13,099 nucleotides of DNA from assembly GCA_038230415.1 (NCBI GenBank), contig JBBRNH010000117.1, positions 1 through 13,099 on the forward strand, given 5' to 3'. The notes beneath the pieces were generated by a model. That model was given only the letters and a program-made list of their open reading frames with translations. It searched no databases and had not been told where the DNA came from. This document shows, piece by piece, positions 1-5,552 of this stretch. The position numbers and the translations under genes are program-made. This DNA is from JBBRNH01 sp038230415 (GTDB lineage: Bacteria; Bacteroidota; Bacteroidia; Cytophagales; Spirosomataceae). How positions within the stretch are numbered: position 1 is the stretch's first letter; every line of letters starts with the position of its first letter.

Positions 1-353
1 ATGGCCTGCAACTCCTGAACGCTTTCGGTGATGGTGAGCGTCAGTGATATTACTTGTTTATCCGTAATATCGGCGGTTTGTTCGAGTGTATTCAGGCCCA
101 CGCCCGTCACCACAACCGTATAACGACCGTTGGGTAGCTGCTGAAATTTAAAGTATCCGGTCGGGCTGGTCATTACCTGACGTACCGTGCTTTTGAGCGT
201 AACCGTTACGCCCTCAACGGGTTGCCCGTCGCGATCCAGTACATAGCCGTTGAGCGCACCCGAAGCCGCGCCCGACGCAGGCCCATCGGCCCCCAAAGAC
301 GGAAATGGACTGATAAAGAAAAATACGAGTATGATTGATAAATAGCGTCGCAT
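1..353 (-). CDS. TonB-dependent receptor, N-terminal part (runs off the left edge)
   Basis: Only the first 117 codons are present. Translating the minus strand from the ATG at 353 gives a hydrophobic signal peptide (about residues 1-22, starting MRRYLSIILVFFF) and a short Gly/Ala-rich linker. A CarboxypepD_reg-like beta-sandwich follows (about residues 35-110), with the typical run G-Y-V-L-D-R-D-G-Q-P-V-E-G-V-T-V and then TSPTGYFKFQQLPNGRYTV. The fragment ends in TITESVQELQA, which resembles the linker just before a TonB box or plug domain. Bacteroidota outer-membrane receptors of the siderophore or SusC type commonly begin this way, importing ligands with TonB-ExbBD energy. The plug and barrel are outside the window, so the substrate cannot be named. 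Another surface protein with this N-terminal domain is possible. A good promoter lies just upstream. Confidence 0.75.
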   Translation of the reverse strand, partial: MRRYLSIILVFFFISPFPSLGADGPASGAASGALNGYVLDRDGQPVEGVTVTLKSTVRQVMTSPTGYFKFQQLPNGRYTVVVTGVGLNTLEQTADITDKQVISLTLTITESVQELQA

Positions 354-394
354 CACGTTTTGCAGTTTTAATTTAGACTGATTAAAAACTGATG

Positions 395-425
395 CAAAAG
401 TAGAGCAGGAATGGGTATTTCCAAA
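395..425 (-). promoter_or_regulatory. Bacteroidota-type promoter for the TonB-dependent receptor
   Basis: On the minus strand a TTTG (425-422) is followed after exactly 19 bases by TACTTTTG (402-395). This fits the Bacteroidota sigma-ABfr consensus TTTG-N19/20-TAnnTTTG. The -7 box lies about 42 bases before the receptor ATG and inside the recF-receptor gap, so the receptor has its own promoter instead of depending on recF read-through. Confidence 0.7.
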
Positions 426-460
426 GACTATTTAGAATTAGTTTAGATAATGCAATTATG

Positions 461-1564
461 TCATGCGCCAATGCTAAAAAACCGGACATCAGCCCGCACG
501 TTTTCTAACAGCTGCCGGGTGCGCTCCGGGCGGGCATCGGTGATAAACAACTGCCCAAAGGTCTGGGCTTCCATCCGGGCGATGAGTTTGCCGATGCGGT
601 GGTCGTCTAACTTATCGAAAATATCATCAAGCAACAATATAGGTTTGATGCCTTTTTCGGCGCGAAGTTGCTCAAACTGAGCGAGTTTCAGGGCAATAAC
701 AAACGTTTTTTGCTGTCCCTGCGAGCCGAATTTTTTGAGCGCAACGCCCGCAATCGTAAACGCATAGTCGTCTTTATGAACGCCCATTGTGGTGCGCTGC
801 GCCAACACGTCGCGCCGACGATTACGCCGGAACTCAGCCGCAAAATCGAGACTGCCCGCTTCTGATTCATACTTGATTTCGACGGTCTCGCGGTTGTCGC
901 TCAAAAACTCATAATGTTCCTGGAACTGCGGCAGGTAGTCGGCCACAAACTGATGTCGGCGGTCATAAATCCGGCTGGCGAGGGCCAAAAGCGGTTCGTC
1001 GTAGGTGTCGAGCAGGTCTTCGTCCACGTAGTTACGGTCGGCGAAGAGTTTGAGCAGGCTGTTTCGTTGTTTCAGGAGTTGCTGATAGGCCAAGTAATCG
1101 CGCAGGTAGGCCGGGTCGAGTTGGGAGAGAACGCCATCGAAAAAATGCCGCCGGTTTTCGCTGTGTTCGCGCACGAGGTCGGTATCGTTGGGGGCCATCA
1201 GCACAACGGGAAACCGCCCGATATGGTCACTCACGCGGTCGTATGGCTTTTTGTTGGCTAAGAGCGTTTTGCGCTGACCGCGTTGCAAACTGATTGTGAT
1301 TTGGGTATGGTGGGTGAGGTCGGTCGTGTTTTCGTCGGTCACAAACTGGCCGTCAATGATAAAATAATCGGCATCGTGATTAATGCACAGCGCATCCTGA
1401 GTCTGAAACGCGCTCTTGCTCAGGGCCAGAAAATATACGGCATCAAGCAGGTTTGTTTTGCCGCTGCCGTTTGGCCCCACAATCACGTTCACGGCTGGCC
1501 CGAAGGCAAACGGCGTGTCATCGTAGTTTTTGAAGTTGGTCAGGCGCAGGGATTCTAAATACAT
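461..1564 (-). CDS. recF: DNA replication and repair protein RecF
   Basis: This 367-residue protein matches RecF in length and motifs. It has an N-terminal MYLESLRLTNFKNY-type opening, a Walker A site GPNGSGKT at residues 30-37, the ABC-like signature FGSQGQQK near residues 279-286, and a Walker B segment ILLLDDIFDKLD at about 309-320. RecF is a cytoplasmic SMC/ABC-type ATPase that helps load RecA onto gapped DNA together with RecO and RecR. The start is the ATG at 1564, only 5 bases after the stop of the PIN-domain toxin gene. No separate promoter fits in that gap, so recF is probably co-transcribed with the upstream toxin-antitoxin pair unless a promoter lies inside those genes. The stop is TGA at 461-463. 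No terminator is obvious downstream. Confidence 0.97.
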   Translation of the reverse strand: MYLESLRLTNFKNYDDTPFAFGPAVNVIVGPNGSGKTNLLDAVYFLALSKSAFQTQDALCINHDADYFIIDGQFVTDENTTDLTHHTQITISLQRGQRKTLLANKKPYDRVSDHIGRFPVVLMAPNDTDLVREHSENRRHFFDGVLSQLDPAYLRDYLAYQQLLKQRNSLLKLFADRNYVDEDLLDTYDEPLLALASRIYDRRHQFVADYLPQFQEHYEFLSDNRETVEIKYESEAGSLDFAAEFRRNRRRDVLAQRTTMGVHKDDYAFTIAGVALKKFGSQGQQKTFVIALKLAQFEQLRAEKGIKPILLLDDIFDKLDDHRIGKLIARMEAQTFGQLFITDARPERTRQLLENVRADVRFFSIGA

Positions 1565-1569
1565 GATTA

Positions 1570-2028
1570 TCAGAACCCTAACTCCTGTTGATTCAGGTGG
1601 TTAACAATCAGGAACTCGTTATTCAGGTGGTTAAAATCACCGTCTGTTGTGAGCAATATCGCTTTCAATACCGATGCAGTAGCGGCTATCCAGAGGTCGT
1701 TTTTACCCATGTTCCGGGCCGAATCGTTGAGGGAACGCCCGGATAATTTCCCCTGACTGTAGGCATCGATTTCGGCATATCGGGTAATAATGTCTTCGAC
1801 ATTGATGTCGGCGATAATCAATTTAGAAAGCAGGGCTGTCAGTTCGTTCATTCTGCGTTGCCCCCAATTATTTTGCAAAGCTATTGAACGGATTTCGCCA
1901 ACGATAACAGCCGAGATAACGGCATAATTACCCAAACCAAACGGGCGGTATTGGTCGTTTATGTAATTTCCAAAAGTTGACTTTCTGGTTAAAGCCAATA
2001 TGATATTCGTATCAAGCAGGTATGTCAT
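1570..2028 (-). CDS. PIN-domain ribonuclease toxin (VapC-like)
   Basis: This 152-residue protein has the acidic residues of PIN-domain nucleases: D6 in the opening LLDTNII, E45 in GEIRSIA, D111 in NDLWIAA, and D129/D131 in TTDGDF. VapC-type toxins are Mg-dependent ribonucleases that cut tRNA, rRNA or mRNA when released from their antitoxin. The ATG at 2028 overlaps the upstream antitoxin stop by four bases (ATGA), the usual coupling in such operons. The C-terminus contains an in-frame echo, NHLNNEFLIV then NHLNQQELGF, encoded by two exact 14-base repeats at 1591-1604 and 1621-1634. The first repeat lies almost at the stop and may reflect a small local duplication. The RNA target cannot be deduced. 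The domain call is firm; the toxin role follows from the neighbouring small gene. Confidence 0.88.
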   Translation of the reverse strand: MTYLLDTNIILALTRKSTFGNYINDQYRPFGLGNYAVISAVIVGEIRSIALQNNWGQRRMNELTALLSKLIIADINVEDIITRYAEIDAYSQGKLSGRSLNDSARNMGKNDLWIAATASVLKAILLTTDGDFNHLNNEFLIVNHLNQQELGF

Positions 2029-2300
2029 TTGGTAAGTGCGGCCAGAAGTTCATCTAAAGGTTCTTGAATGTCAAGACGTTCCACGATTCGCTGGAACTCA
2101 TCCGGCTCAATTCCCTTATAATTTTGTTCGCGGGCCAGTTCTTCGATTGTTACCGTTTTCCGCATCGGCTTTGCCACCTTCGTCAGCAGTTCGTCGGGAC
2201 CGGTGTCAGTGAGGAAAGCTTCGAGGGTGGCTAACTTTTTTTCGTCATATACCTGCGTGAGTTGGGTTATCAGGCGGTATTTTCGTTCTGAAAGACTCAT
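2025..2300 (-). CDS. Putative antitoxin partner of the PIN-domain toxin
   Basis: This 91-residue, charged, mostly helical protein overlaps the PIN toxin by four bases and is translated first, as is standard for antitoxins. I do not recognise a named DNA-binding fold from sequence. The N-terminal half (about residues 4-30) looks helical. The middle holds a basic stretch (KVAKPMRKTVTIEELAREQN), and the C-terminus (EPLDELLAALTK) is an amphipathic helix of the kind that often wraps the toxin. The antitoxin role is inferred from size, order and overlap. Expected behaviour is toxin neutralisation and possibly autoregulation from the 2301-2423 gap it shares with pdhA. The start is the ATG at 2300. 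Confidence 0.7.
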   Translation of the reverse strand: MSLSERKYRLITQLTQVYDEKKLATLEAFLTDTGPDELLTKVAKPMRKTVTIEELAREQNYKGIEPDEFQRIVERLDIQEPLDELLAALTK

Positions 2301-2348
2301 ATCGTTTTGGTTTAAGCACTCAATATCACAACAACAACGCTATTTCCG

Positions 2349-2356
2349 TAATTTCG
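2349..2356 (+). promoter_or_regulatory. pdhA: Possible -7 box for pdhA
   Basis: TAATTTCG differs by one base from TAnnTTTG and lies 67 bases before the pdhA ATG in the divergent gap with the antitoxin gene. No TTTG sits at the expected 19-20 base spacing upstream, so this is weak support. Confidence 0.3.
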
Positions 2357-2423
2357 CGGCACTTGGTTCGTCCGTCCCGATTCATGCACTGGCTATCGGG
2401 AAACAAACATACAACCCAACATC

Positions 2424-3473
2424 ATGGCAAGCGTCAAAGAAAAAAAAGCTCCCGCAACCAACGGCACGGCTCCGGCCCCCGCCAAAACGCAGCACCCCAA
2501 CGAACGGTATCTGTACTGGTACGAATCAATGCAGTTGCAGCGCAAGTTTGAAGAAAAAGCGGGCCAACTCTACGGTCAACAGAAAATCAGGGGCTTTTGC
2601 CATCTCTACATCGGGCAGGAAGCCTGCTCATCGGGGTCGTATTCGGCCCTCACCAAAGACGATAAATGGATCACAGCCTACCGCGACCACGGCATCCCGC
2701 TTGCCCTCGGTGCTGACCCCAACGCGGTGATGGCCGAACTGTTTGCCAAACAAACCGGCTCGTCAAAAGGCAAAGGCGGTTCGATGCACATCTTTGATAA
2801 GTCGGTCAATTTTGTGGGCGGGCATGGTATTGTGGGCGGGCAGATTCCACTCGGTGCGGGCATGGCTTTTGCCGAGAAATACAAGAAGACAACCAACCTC
2901 TGCATCTGCTTCTTTGGTGACGGAGCTACCCGGCAAGGCGCACTGCACGAGACCTTTAACATGGCGATGACCTGGAAACTACCCGTGATTTTTGTGGTCG
3001 AAAATAACGGCTACGCCATGGGAACATCGGTCTCGCGGACATCGAACGTGGTTGAACTCTACACCCTCGGCGAAGCCTACGATATGCCCTCAGAACCCGT
3101 TGACGGCATGGACGTTGAAGCTGTTCATGAGGCCGTGAGCCGGGCCGCCGACCGCGCCCGCGCCGGCGAAGGCCCCACGTTTCTGGAGTTCCGCACGTAT
3201 CGTTTCCGGGGCCACTCGATGTCTGACCCGCAGAAATACCGCACCAAAGAAGAAGTGGAGCAGTATAAACAGCGTGACCCGATTGAGTGGGTAAAACAGC
3301 ACATCGTAGAGCGCGGCATTGCTACCGAAGCCGACCTGACCGCCATTGACCAAAAGATAAAGGCGCAGGTTGACGAAGCCGTGAAGTTTGCCGAAGAATC
3401 GCCGTACCCCACCGCCGACGAAGCCTTTAAGGACGTGTACGTTGAGCCGAATTACCCATTTTTGATGGAGTGA
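2424..3473 (+). CDS. pdhA: Pyruvate dehydrogenase E1 component, alpha subunit
   Basis: This 349-residue protein is a full-length E1 alpha subunit of a 2-oxo-acid dehydrogenase complex. The thiamine-diphosphate motif runs from GDG (165-167) to NN (194-195). The loop YRFRGHSMSDP (259-269) matches the conserved E1-alpha loop that is regulated by phosphorylation in mitochondria. FCHLYIGQEA near residues 58-67 is also typical of pyruvate-type E1 alpha. Residues 1-24 are a Lys/Ala/Pro-rich, probably disordered extension before the conserved core. With an E1 beta subunit, not in this window, it would decarboxylate pyruvate and pass the acetyl group to lipoyl-E2. A branched-chain E1 is less likely. 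Its last 20 codons recur at 3967-4029, and two small ORFs separate it from its likely terminator, so they may lie in the same transcript. Confidence 0.94.
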   Translation: MASVKEKKAPATNGTAPAPAKTQHPNERYLYWYESMQLQRKFEEKAGQLYGQQKIRGFCHLYIGQEACSSGSYSALTKDDKWITAYRDHGIPLALGADPNAVMAELFAKQTGSSKGKGGSMHIFDKSVNFVGGHGIVGGQIPLGAGMAFAEKYKKTTNLCICFFGDGATRQGALHETFNMAMTWKLPVIFVVENNGYAMGTSVSRTSNVVELYTLGEAYDMPSEPVDGMDVEAVHEAVSRAADRARAGEGPTFLEFRTYRFRGHSMSDPQKYRTKEEVEQYKQRDPIEWVKQHIVERGIATEADLTAIDQKIKAQVDEAVKFAEESPYPTADEAFKDVYVEPNYPFLME

Positions 3474-3482
3474 TCCGGGAAA

Positions 3483-3776
3483 ATGAGCGAACGCGACTAT
3501 TACACAAATCAGCTAAGTTATCTTGAGTATCTCCAACTTGACCTGATTGGAGAATTACTCTTTACCGAAATTGATGTGTATGAAACCAGGAAAATCCTGT
3601 TGAGAGCGAGAGAGTTCGGTATGGCCGATGACCCTGACTTTAAAGGGCTGGATGCCTGGTATTCAGGCAGAAAAATGGAACACAGTCGAATTGCAGATCA
3701 GTTAGAGGATGTAGAATTAGATTTGGCCCACGTTCGTTTTATGCTAAGCAGACTAAACAACAAATCAGATGAGTAG
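3483..3776 (+). CDS. Unrecognised 97-residue protein in the pdhA-tail insert
   Basis: I do not recognise this gene. It encodes an acidic, probably all-helical protein with many Tyr, Leu, Asp and Glu residues (opening MSERDYYTNQLSYLEYLQLD). No Cys, signal peptide or membrane segment is visible. The ATG lies 9 bases after the pdhA stop, and the stop overlaps the next ORF by eight bases, suggesting translation as a pair. By eye the region is more A+T-rich than pdhA (codons such as tta, aga and ata recur), hinting at a different origin; I did not compute this. It lies between the two copies of the pdhA 3' end, so it probably arrived with the rearrangement. The open frame and tight packing support a real gene, but no function can be assigned. 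Confidence 0.55.
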   Translation: MSERDYYTNQLSYLEYLQLDLIGELLFTEIDVYETRKILLRAREFGMADDPDFKGLDAWYSGRKMEHSRIADQLEDVELDLAHVRFMLSRLNNKSDE

Positions 3777-3957
3777 AGAAGATGAAATCAAGTTGCTGAA
3801 ACAGCAGGCAGCAACATTGCGAACAAAATCAGATGAACGGATACTGTTGCTTAAAGAGCGCGTTGCCGATCTACAAAAGCAAACGGCAACGCTCAAAAAT
3901 GCGGTGGTTAACTCAACACAAGCCGATGGCGTTTTTACAGTTAACAAGGAAATTTAA
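3769..3957 (+). CDS. Unrecognised 62-residue coiled-coil protein in the pdhA-tail insert
   Basis: I do not recognise this short gene. Residues 5-45 read as one continuous amphipathic helix with a leucine heptad pattern (IKLLKQQAATLR, ILLLKERVADLQKQTATLK), so a small coiled coil is likely, perhaps a partner of the preceding protein. It overlaps that ORF by eight bases. A short direct repeat links the two: a 14-base string at 3759-3772 recurs with one extra base at 3822-3836, and both encode K-S-D-E, so part of this ORF could derive from a local duplication. Its stop TAA (3955-3957) is followed in the same frame by S-I-L and then the duplicated pdhA tail. Loss of this stop would therefore fuse the two. 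A real product is plausible but not certain. Confidence 0.45.
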   Translation: MSREDEIKLLKQQAATLRTKSDERILLLKERVADLQKQTATLKNAVVNSTQADGVFTVNKEI

Positions 3958-3966
3958 TCGATCCTA

Positions 3967-4029
3967 ACTGCCGACGAAGCGTTTAAAGATGTGTATTTGG
4001 AGCCGAATTACCCGTTTTTGATGGAATAA
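3967..4029 (+). pseudogene. Displaced second copy of the pdhA 3' end (20 codons plus stop)
   Basis: Codons 3967-4026 read T-A-D-E-A-F-K-D-V-Y-L-E-P-N-Y-P-F-L-M-E, identical to the last 20 residues of PdhA except Leu for Val at one position, followed by TAA instead of TGA. At the DNA level I count 53 of 63 bases identical to 3411-3473. All differences except the two-base Val/Leu change are silent. Similarity fades just upstream, apart from a shared AATCG, so only this tail is present and there is no start codon. The apparent pdhA terminator follows this copy, not the intact gene's stop. It is therefore either the original gene end displaced by an insertion or the remnant of a second E1-alpha gene. 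Confidence 0.88.
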
Positions 4030-4051
4030 AACAACACACAGTAAATGGCTT

Positions 4052-4075
4052 GGCCCGGTATTTGCCGGGTTTTTT
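4052..4075 (+). terminator. Rho-independent terminator after the duplicated pdhA tail
   Basis: A hairpin with arms CCCGG (4054-4058) and CCGGG (4065-4069), extendable by two G-T pairs, is followed by six T's (4070-4075). It lies 23 bases after the stop of the displaced tail. It would end the transcript of pdhA plus the two small ORFs, and it argues that the downstream tail marks the ancestral end of the gene. Confidence 0.7.
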
Positions 4076-4109
4076 CGTAGCCGCAGAACCAAGAACAGGC
4101 AATTTTCCC

Positions 4110-4117
4110 TATTTTTG
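4110..4117 (+). promoter_or_regulatory. -7 promoter box for the TPR protein gene
   Basis: TATTTTTG is an exact TAnnTTTG match ending 19 bases before the ATG at 4137, giving a short 5' leader. It follows the terminator at 4052-4075, as expected for a new transcription unit. No TTTG is present at the ideal upstream spacing. Confidence 0.5.
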
Positions 4118-4136
4118 CCCCTCAAATTGCAAGAAA

Positions 4137-4829
4137 ATGAGCAAGAAGAATGCAGTAACGGATTTTTTAGAAGACCCTGAATCAATTGCGGGTCAGTTTG
4201 ACCGCGTAGAAGATTTTTATTTAAGCAACCGGAACATCGTATTGGGCGTTGTCGGCGGCATCGTGTTGCTCATTGCTGGTTTCTTTGGTTATCGGTATTA
4301 CCAAAGCACCCAAAACGAAGCGGGGCAAAACGAATTGTTTCCTGCCGTGTATCGGTTCGAGGGTGATTCATTGCAAACGGCCCTCAATGGTCGCGCATCT
4401 CAGCCGGGTTTGGTGGCCGTTAGTGAGAATTACGGCGGTACGGCGGCTGGTAATCTGGCTCATTTTTACGCTGGTGTTGCCCTGCTGAAAGACGGTAAGT
4501 ATGACAAGGCCATTGACGAACTGAAAGGGTTTAGTTCATCTGATTTGATGGTGCAGGCCCGCGCCTACGCCCTCATCGGCGATGCATACATGGAAAAAAA
4601 AGACTTCAATGAGGCCGCCGATTATTACAGTAAAGCGGTTGATTATAAGGCTAATAAATATTTTACGCCAACGTATCTGATGAAGTTGGGCCTCGCATAC
4701 GAGCAAGCAAAAGAGAACGACAAGGCGTTGAAAACGTATAACAACATCCTGGAGAAATACGCTGATGCTGCCGAAGCACCCACTGCCAGGAAGTATAAAT
4801 CCATGCTCGAAGCCATGGCCGGCGAGTAG
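4137..4829 (+). CDS. Membrane-anchored tetratricopeptide-repeat protein
   Basis: The protein has 230 residues. A polar N-terminus (1-33) is followed by one hydrophobic segment at about residues 34-55 (IVLGVVGGIVLLIAGFFGY). The rest is helical, with TPR-like pairs at roughly 110-215 (HFYAGVALLKDGKYDKAIDEL, ALIGDAYMEKKDFNEAADYY, KLGLAYEQAKENDKALKTY). The short charged N-terminus, single anchor and TPR domain resemble the YfgM-like family, which is linked in E. coli to the SecYEG translocon and periplasmic chaperones. This is a fold-level comparison, not proof of role. I chose the ATG at 4137 because the in-frame codon at 4050 lies in the preceding terminator and upstream of the promoter box. 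A strong terminator follows, so the gene is probably transcribed alone. Confidence 0.85.
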   Translation: MSKKNAVTDFLEDPESIAGQFDRVEDFYLSNRNIVLGVVGGIVLLIAGFFGYRYYQSTQNEAGQNELFPAVYRFEGDSLQTALNGRASQPGLVAVSENYGGTAAGNLAHFYAGVALLKDGKYDKAIDELKGFSSSDLMVQARAYALIGDAYMEKKDFNEAADYYSKAVDYKANKYFTPTYLMKLGLAYEQAKENDKALKTYNNILEKYADAAEAPTARKYKSMLEAMAGE

Positions 4830-4857
4830 GGCGTGCTTGTTTTCAGCAAACCACCAC

Positions 4858-4896
4858 GAAAGGGACAAGGCCAGCCGGTTTTGTCCCTTTCTTTTT
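4858..4896 (+). terminator. Strong Rho-independent terminator after the TPR gene
   Basis: A perfect 11-base stem, GAAAGGGACAA (4858-4868) with TTGTCCCTTTC (4881-4891), encloses a 12-base loop and is followed by TTTTT (4892-4896). It lies 28 bases after the TPR stop and separates that gene from ribH. Confidence 0.85.
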
Positions 4897-4985
4897 GATG
4901 TATGATATACGGTCATGATATATGTATTTTAGACAGTCTACCGTATTACACGACAACCCATATCATACATAGTACATCATACTAC
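4897..4985. repeat. Intergenic inverted repeat A (TATGATR type, 7-base units)
   Basis: An 11-base perfect inverted match, ATGTATGATAT (4898-4908) with ATATCATACAT (4960-4970), is accompanied by an inner match ATACGGT (4908-4914) with ACCGTAT (4940-4946). The arms show a loose 7-base period (TGATGTA, TGATATA; in the right arm, complement strand, GTATGAT, GTACTAT, GTATGAT). The right arm ends about 7 bases before the ribH ATG. The unit is A+T-rich and unlike the GTGG-type units at later loci, but the architecture is the same. Confidence 0.7.
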
Positions 4986-4991
4986 CAAAAT

Positions 4992-5489
4992 ATGGCTTCT
5001 GCCCAAAAAAACCTCAGCAAGTTCTCGACCCAGAACCTCACCGACATCAGCCAGAAACGCTTCGCGCTGATTGTCTCCGAATGGAATACCGACGTAACCG
5101 AAGCCCTGTTTTCGGGAGCCTACCAAACTCTTATTACCAACGGAGCCACGCCCGAAAACATTATTCGCGGTAATGTGCCGGGCAGCTACGAGTTGAGTTT
5201 AGCCGCACAGTGGTTCGCCCAACGATCTGATATTGATGCCGTTATCGCTATCGGCTGCGTGATTCAGGGCGAAACCAAACACAACGATTACATCAATCAC
5301 GCCGTGGCGCAGGGGCTGACCAACGTAGCTCTGAAAACCAACAAACCCGTGATTTTTGGCGTACTCACCCCCAATACCCAACAGCAGGCCCTCGACCGGG
5401 CGGGCGGTATTCACGGCAATAAAGGCGACGAGGCCGCGATAACGGCCATTAAAATGCTGGTATTAAAAACAGTGGCAAGTGGTCGGTAG
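4992..5489 (+). CDS. ribH: 6,7-dimethyl-8-ribityllumazine synthase (riboflavin synthase beta chain)
   Basis: This 165-residue enzyme joins 5-amino-6-ribitylaminouracil and 3,4-dihydroxy-2-butanone 4-phosphate into lumazine, the penultimate step to riboflavin. Family marks are SEWN (29-32) in the substrate-binding strand, GNVPGSYEL (60-68), and GCVIQGETKHNDYI (88-101), with H97 in the position of the catalytic histidine. FGVLTPNTQQQALDRAGG (122-139) and the GNKGDEAA helix complete the fold. Lumazine synthases assemble as pentamers or 60-mer shells. The ATG at 4992 gives the normal length; the in-frame upstream extension would be encoded by inverted repeat A and is rejected. The last residues, VASGR and the stop, are encoded by the left arm of inverted repeat B, so the repeat has replaced or extended the native C-terminus. 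Confidence 0.96.
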   Translation: MASAQKNLSKFSTQNLTDISQKRFALIVSEWNTDVTEALFSGAYQTLITNGATPENIIRGNVPGSYELSLAAQWFAQRSDIDAVIAIGCVIQGETKHNDYINHAVAQGLTNVALKTNKPVIFGVLTPNTQQQALDRAGGIHGNKGDEAAITAIKMLVLKTVASGR

Positions 5490-5548
5490 TCAGTGTTTAG
5501 TTTTTGCCCCTGACCCCTGACCCCTGACTACTTGCCACTAACCACTAA
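5471..5548. repeat. Intergenic inverted repeat B (AGTGGYW units and three CCCCTGA)
   Basis: The left arm starts at 5471 (AGTGGCAAGTGGTC...TAGTCAG) and the right arm ends near 5546 (CTGACTACTTGCCACTAACC ACT). Aligned over 23 bases they match except for about six positions. The region keeps a 7-base period, and 5507-5527 holds three exact tandem CCCCTGA heptamers. The left arm overlaps the last five codons and stop of ribH, and the right arm ends in an A-run that leads into the aspartate kinase ATG. Confidence 0.85.
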
Positions 5549-5552
5549 AAAA

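Noticed and set aside
2404..2411. Possible minus-strand promoter TATGTTTG for the toxin-antitoxin operon
   Set aside because: It matches TAnnTTTG, but the nearest upstream TTTG needs a 23-base spacer inside pdhA, and the leader to the ATG at 2300 would exceed 90 bases; too weak to list as a feature.
4050..4136. Longer N-terminus for the TPR protein starting at 4050
   Set aside because: The extension would be encoded by the terminator at 4052-4075 and the promoter box at 4110-4117; the ATG at 4137 gives a natural start.
4902..4991. Thirty-residue N-terminal extension of ribH
   Set aside because: It is translated from inverted repeat A and adds nothing resembling lumazine synthase; the ATG at 4992 gives normal length.
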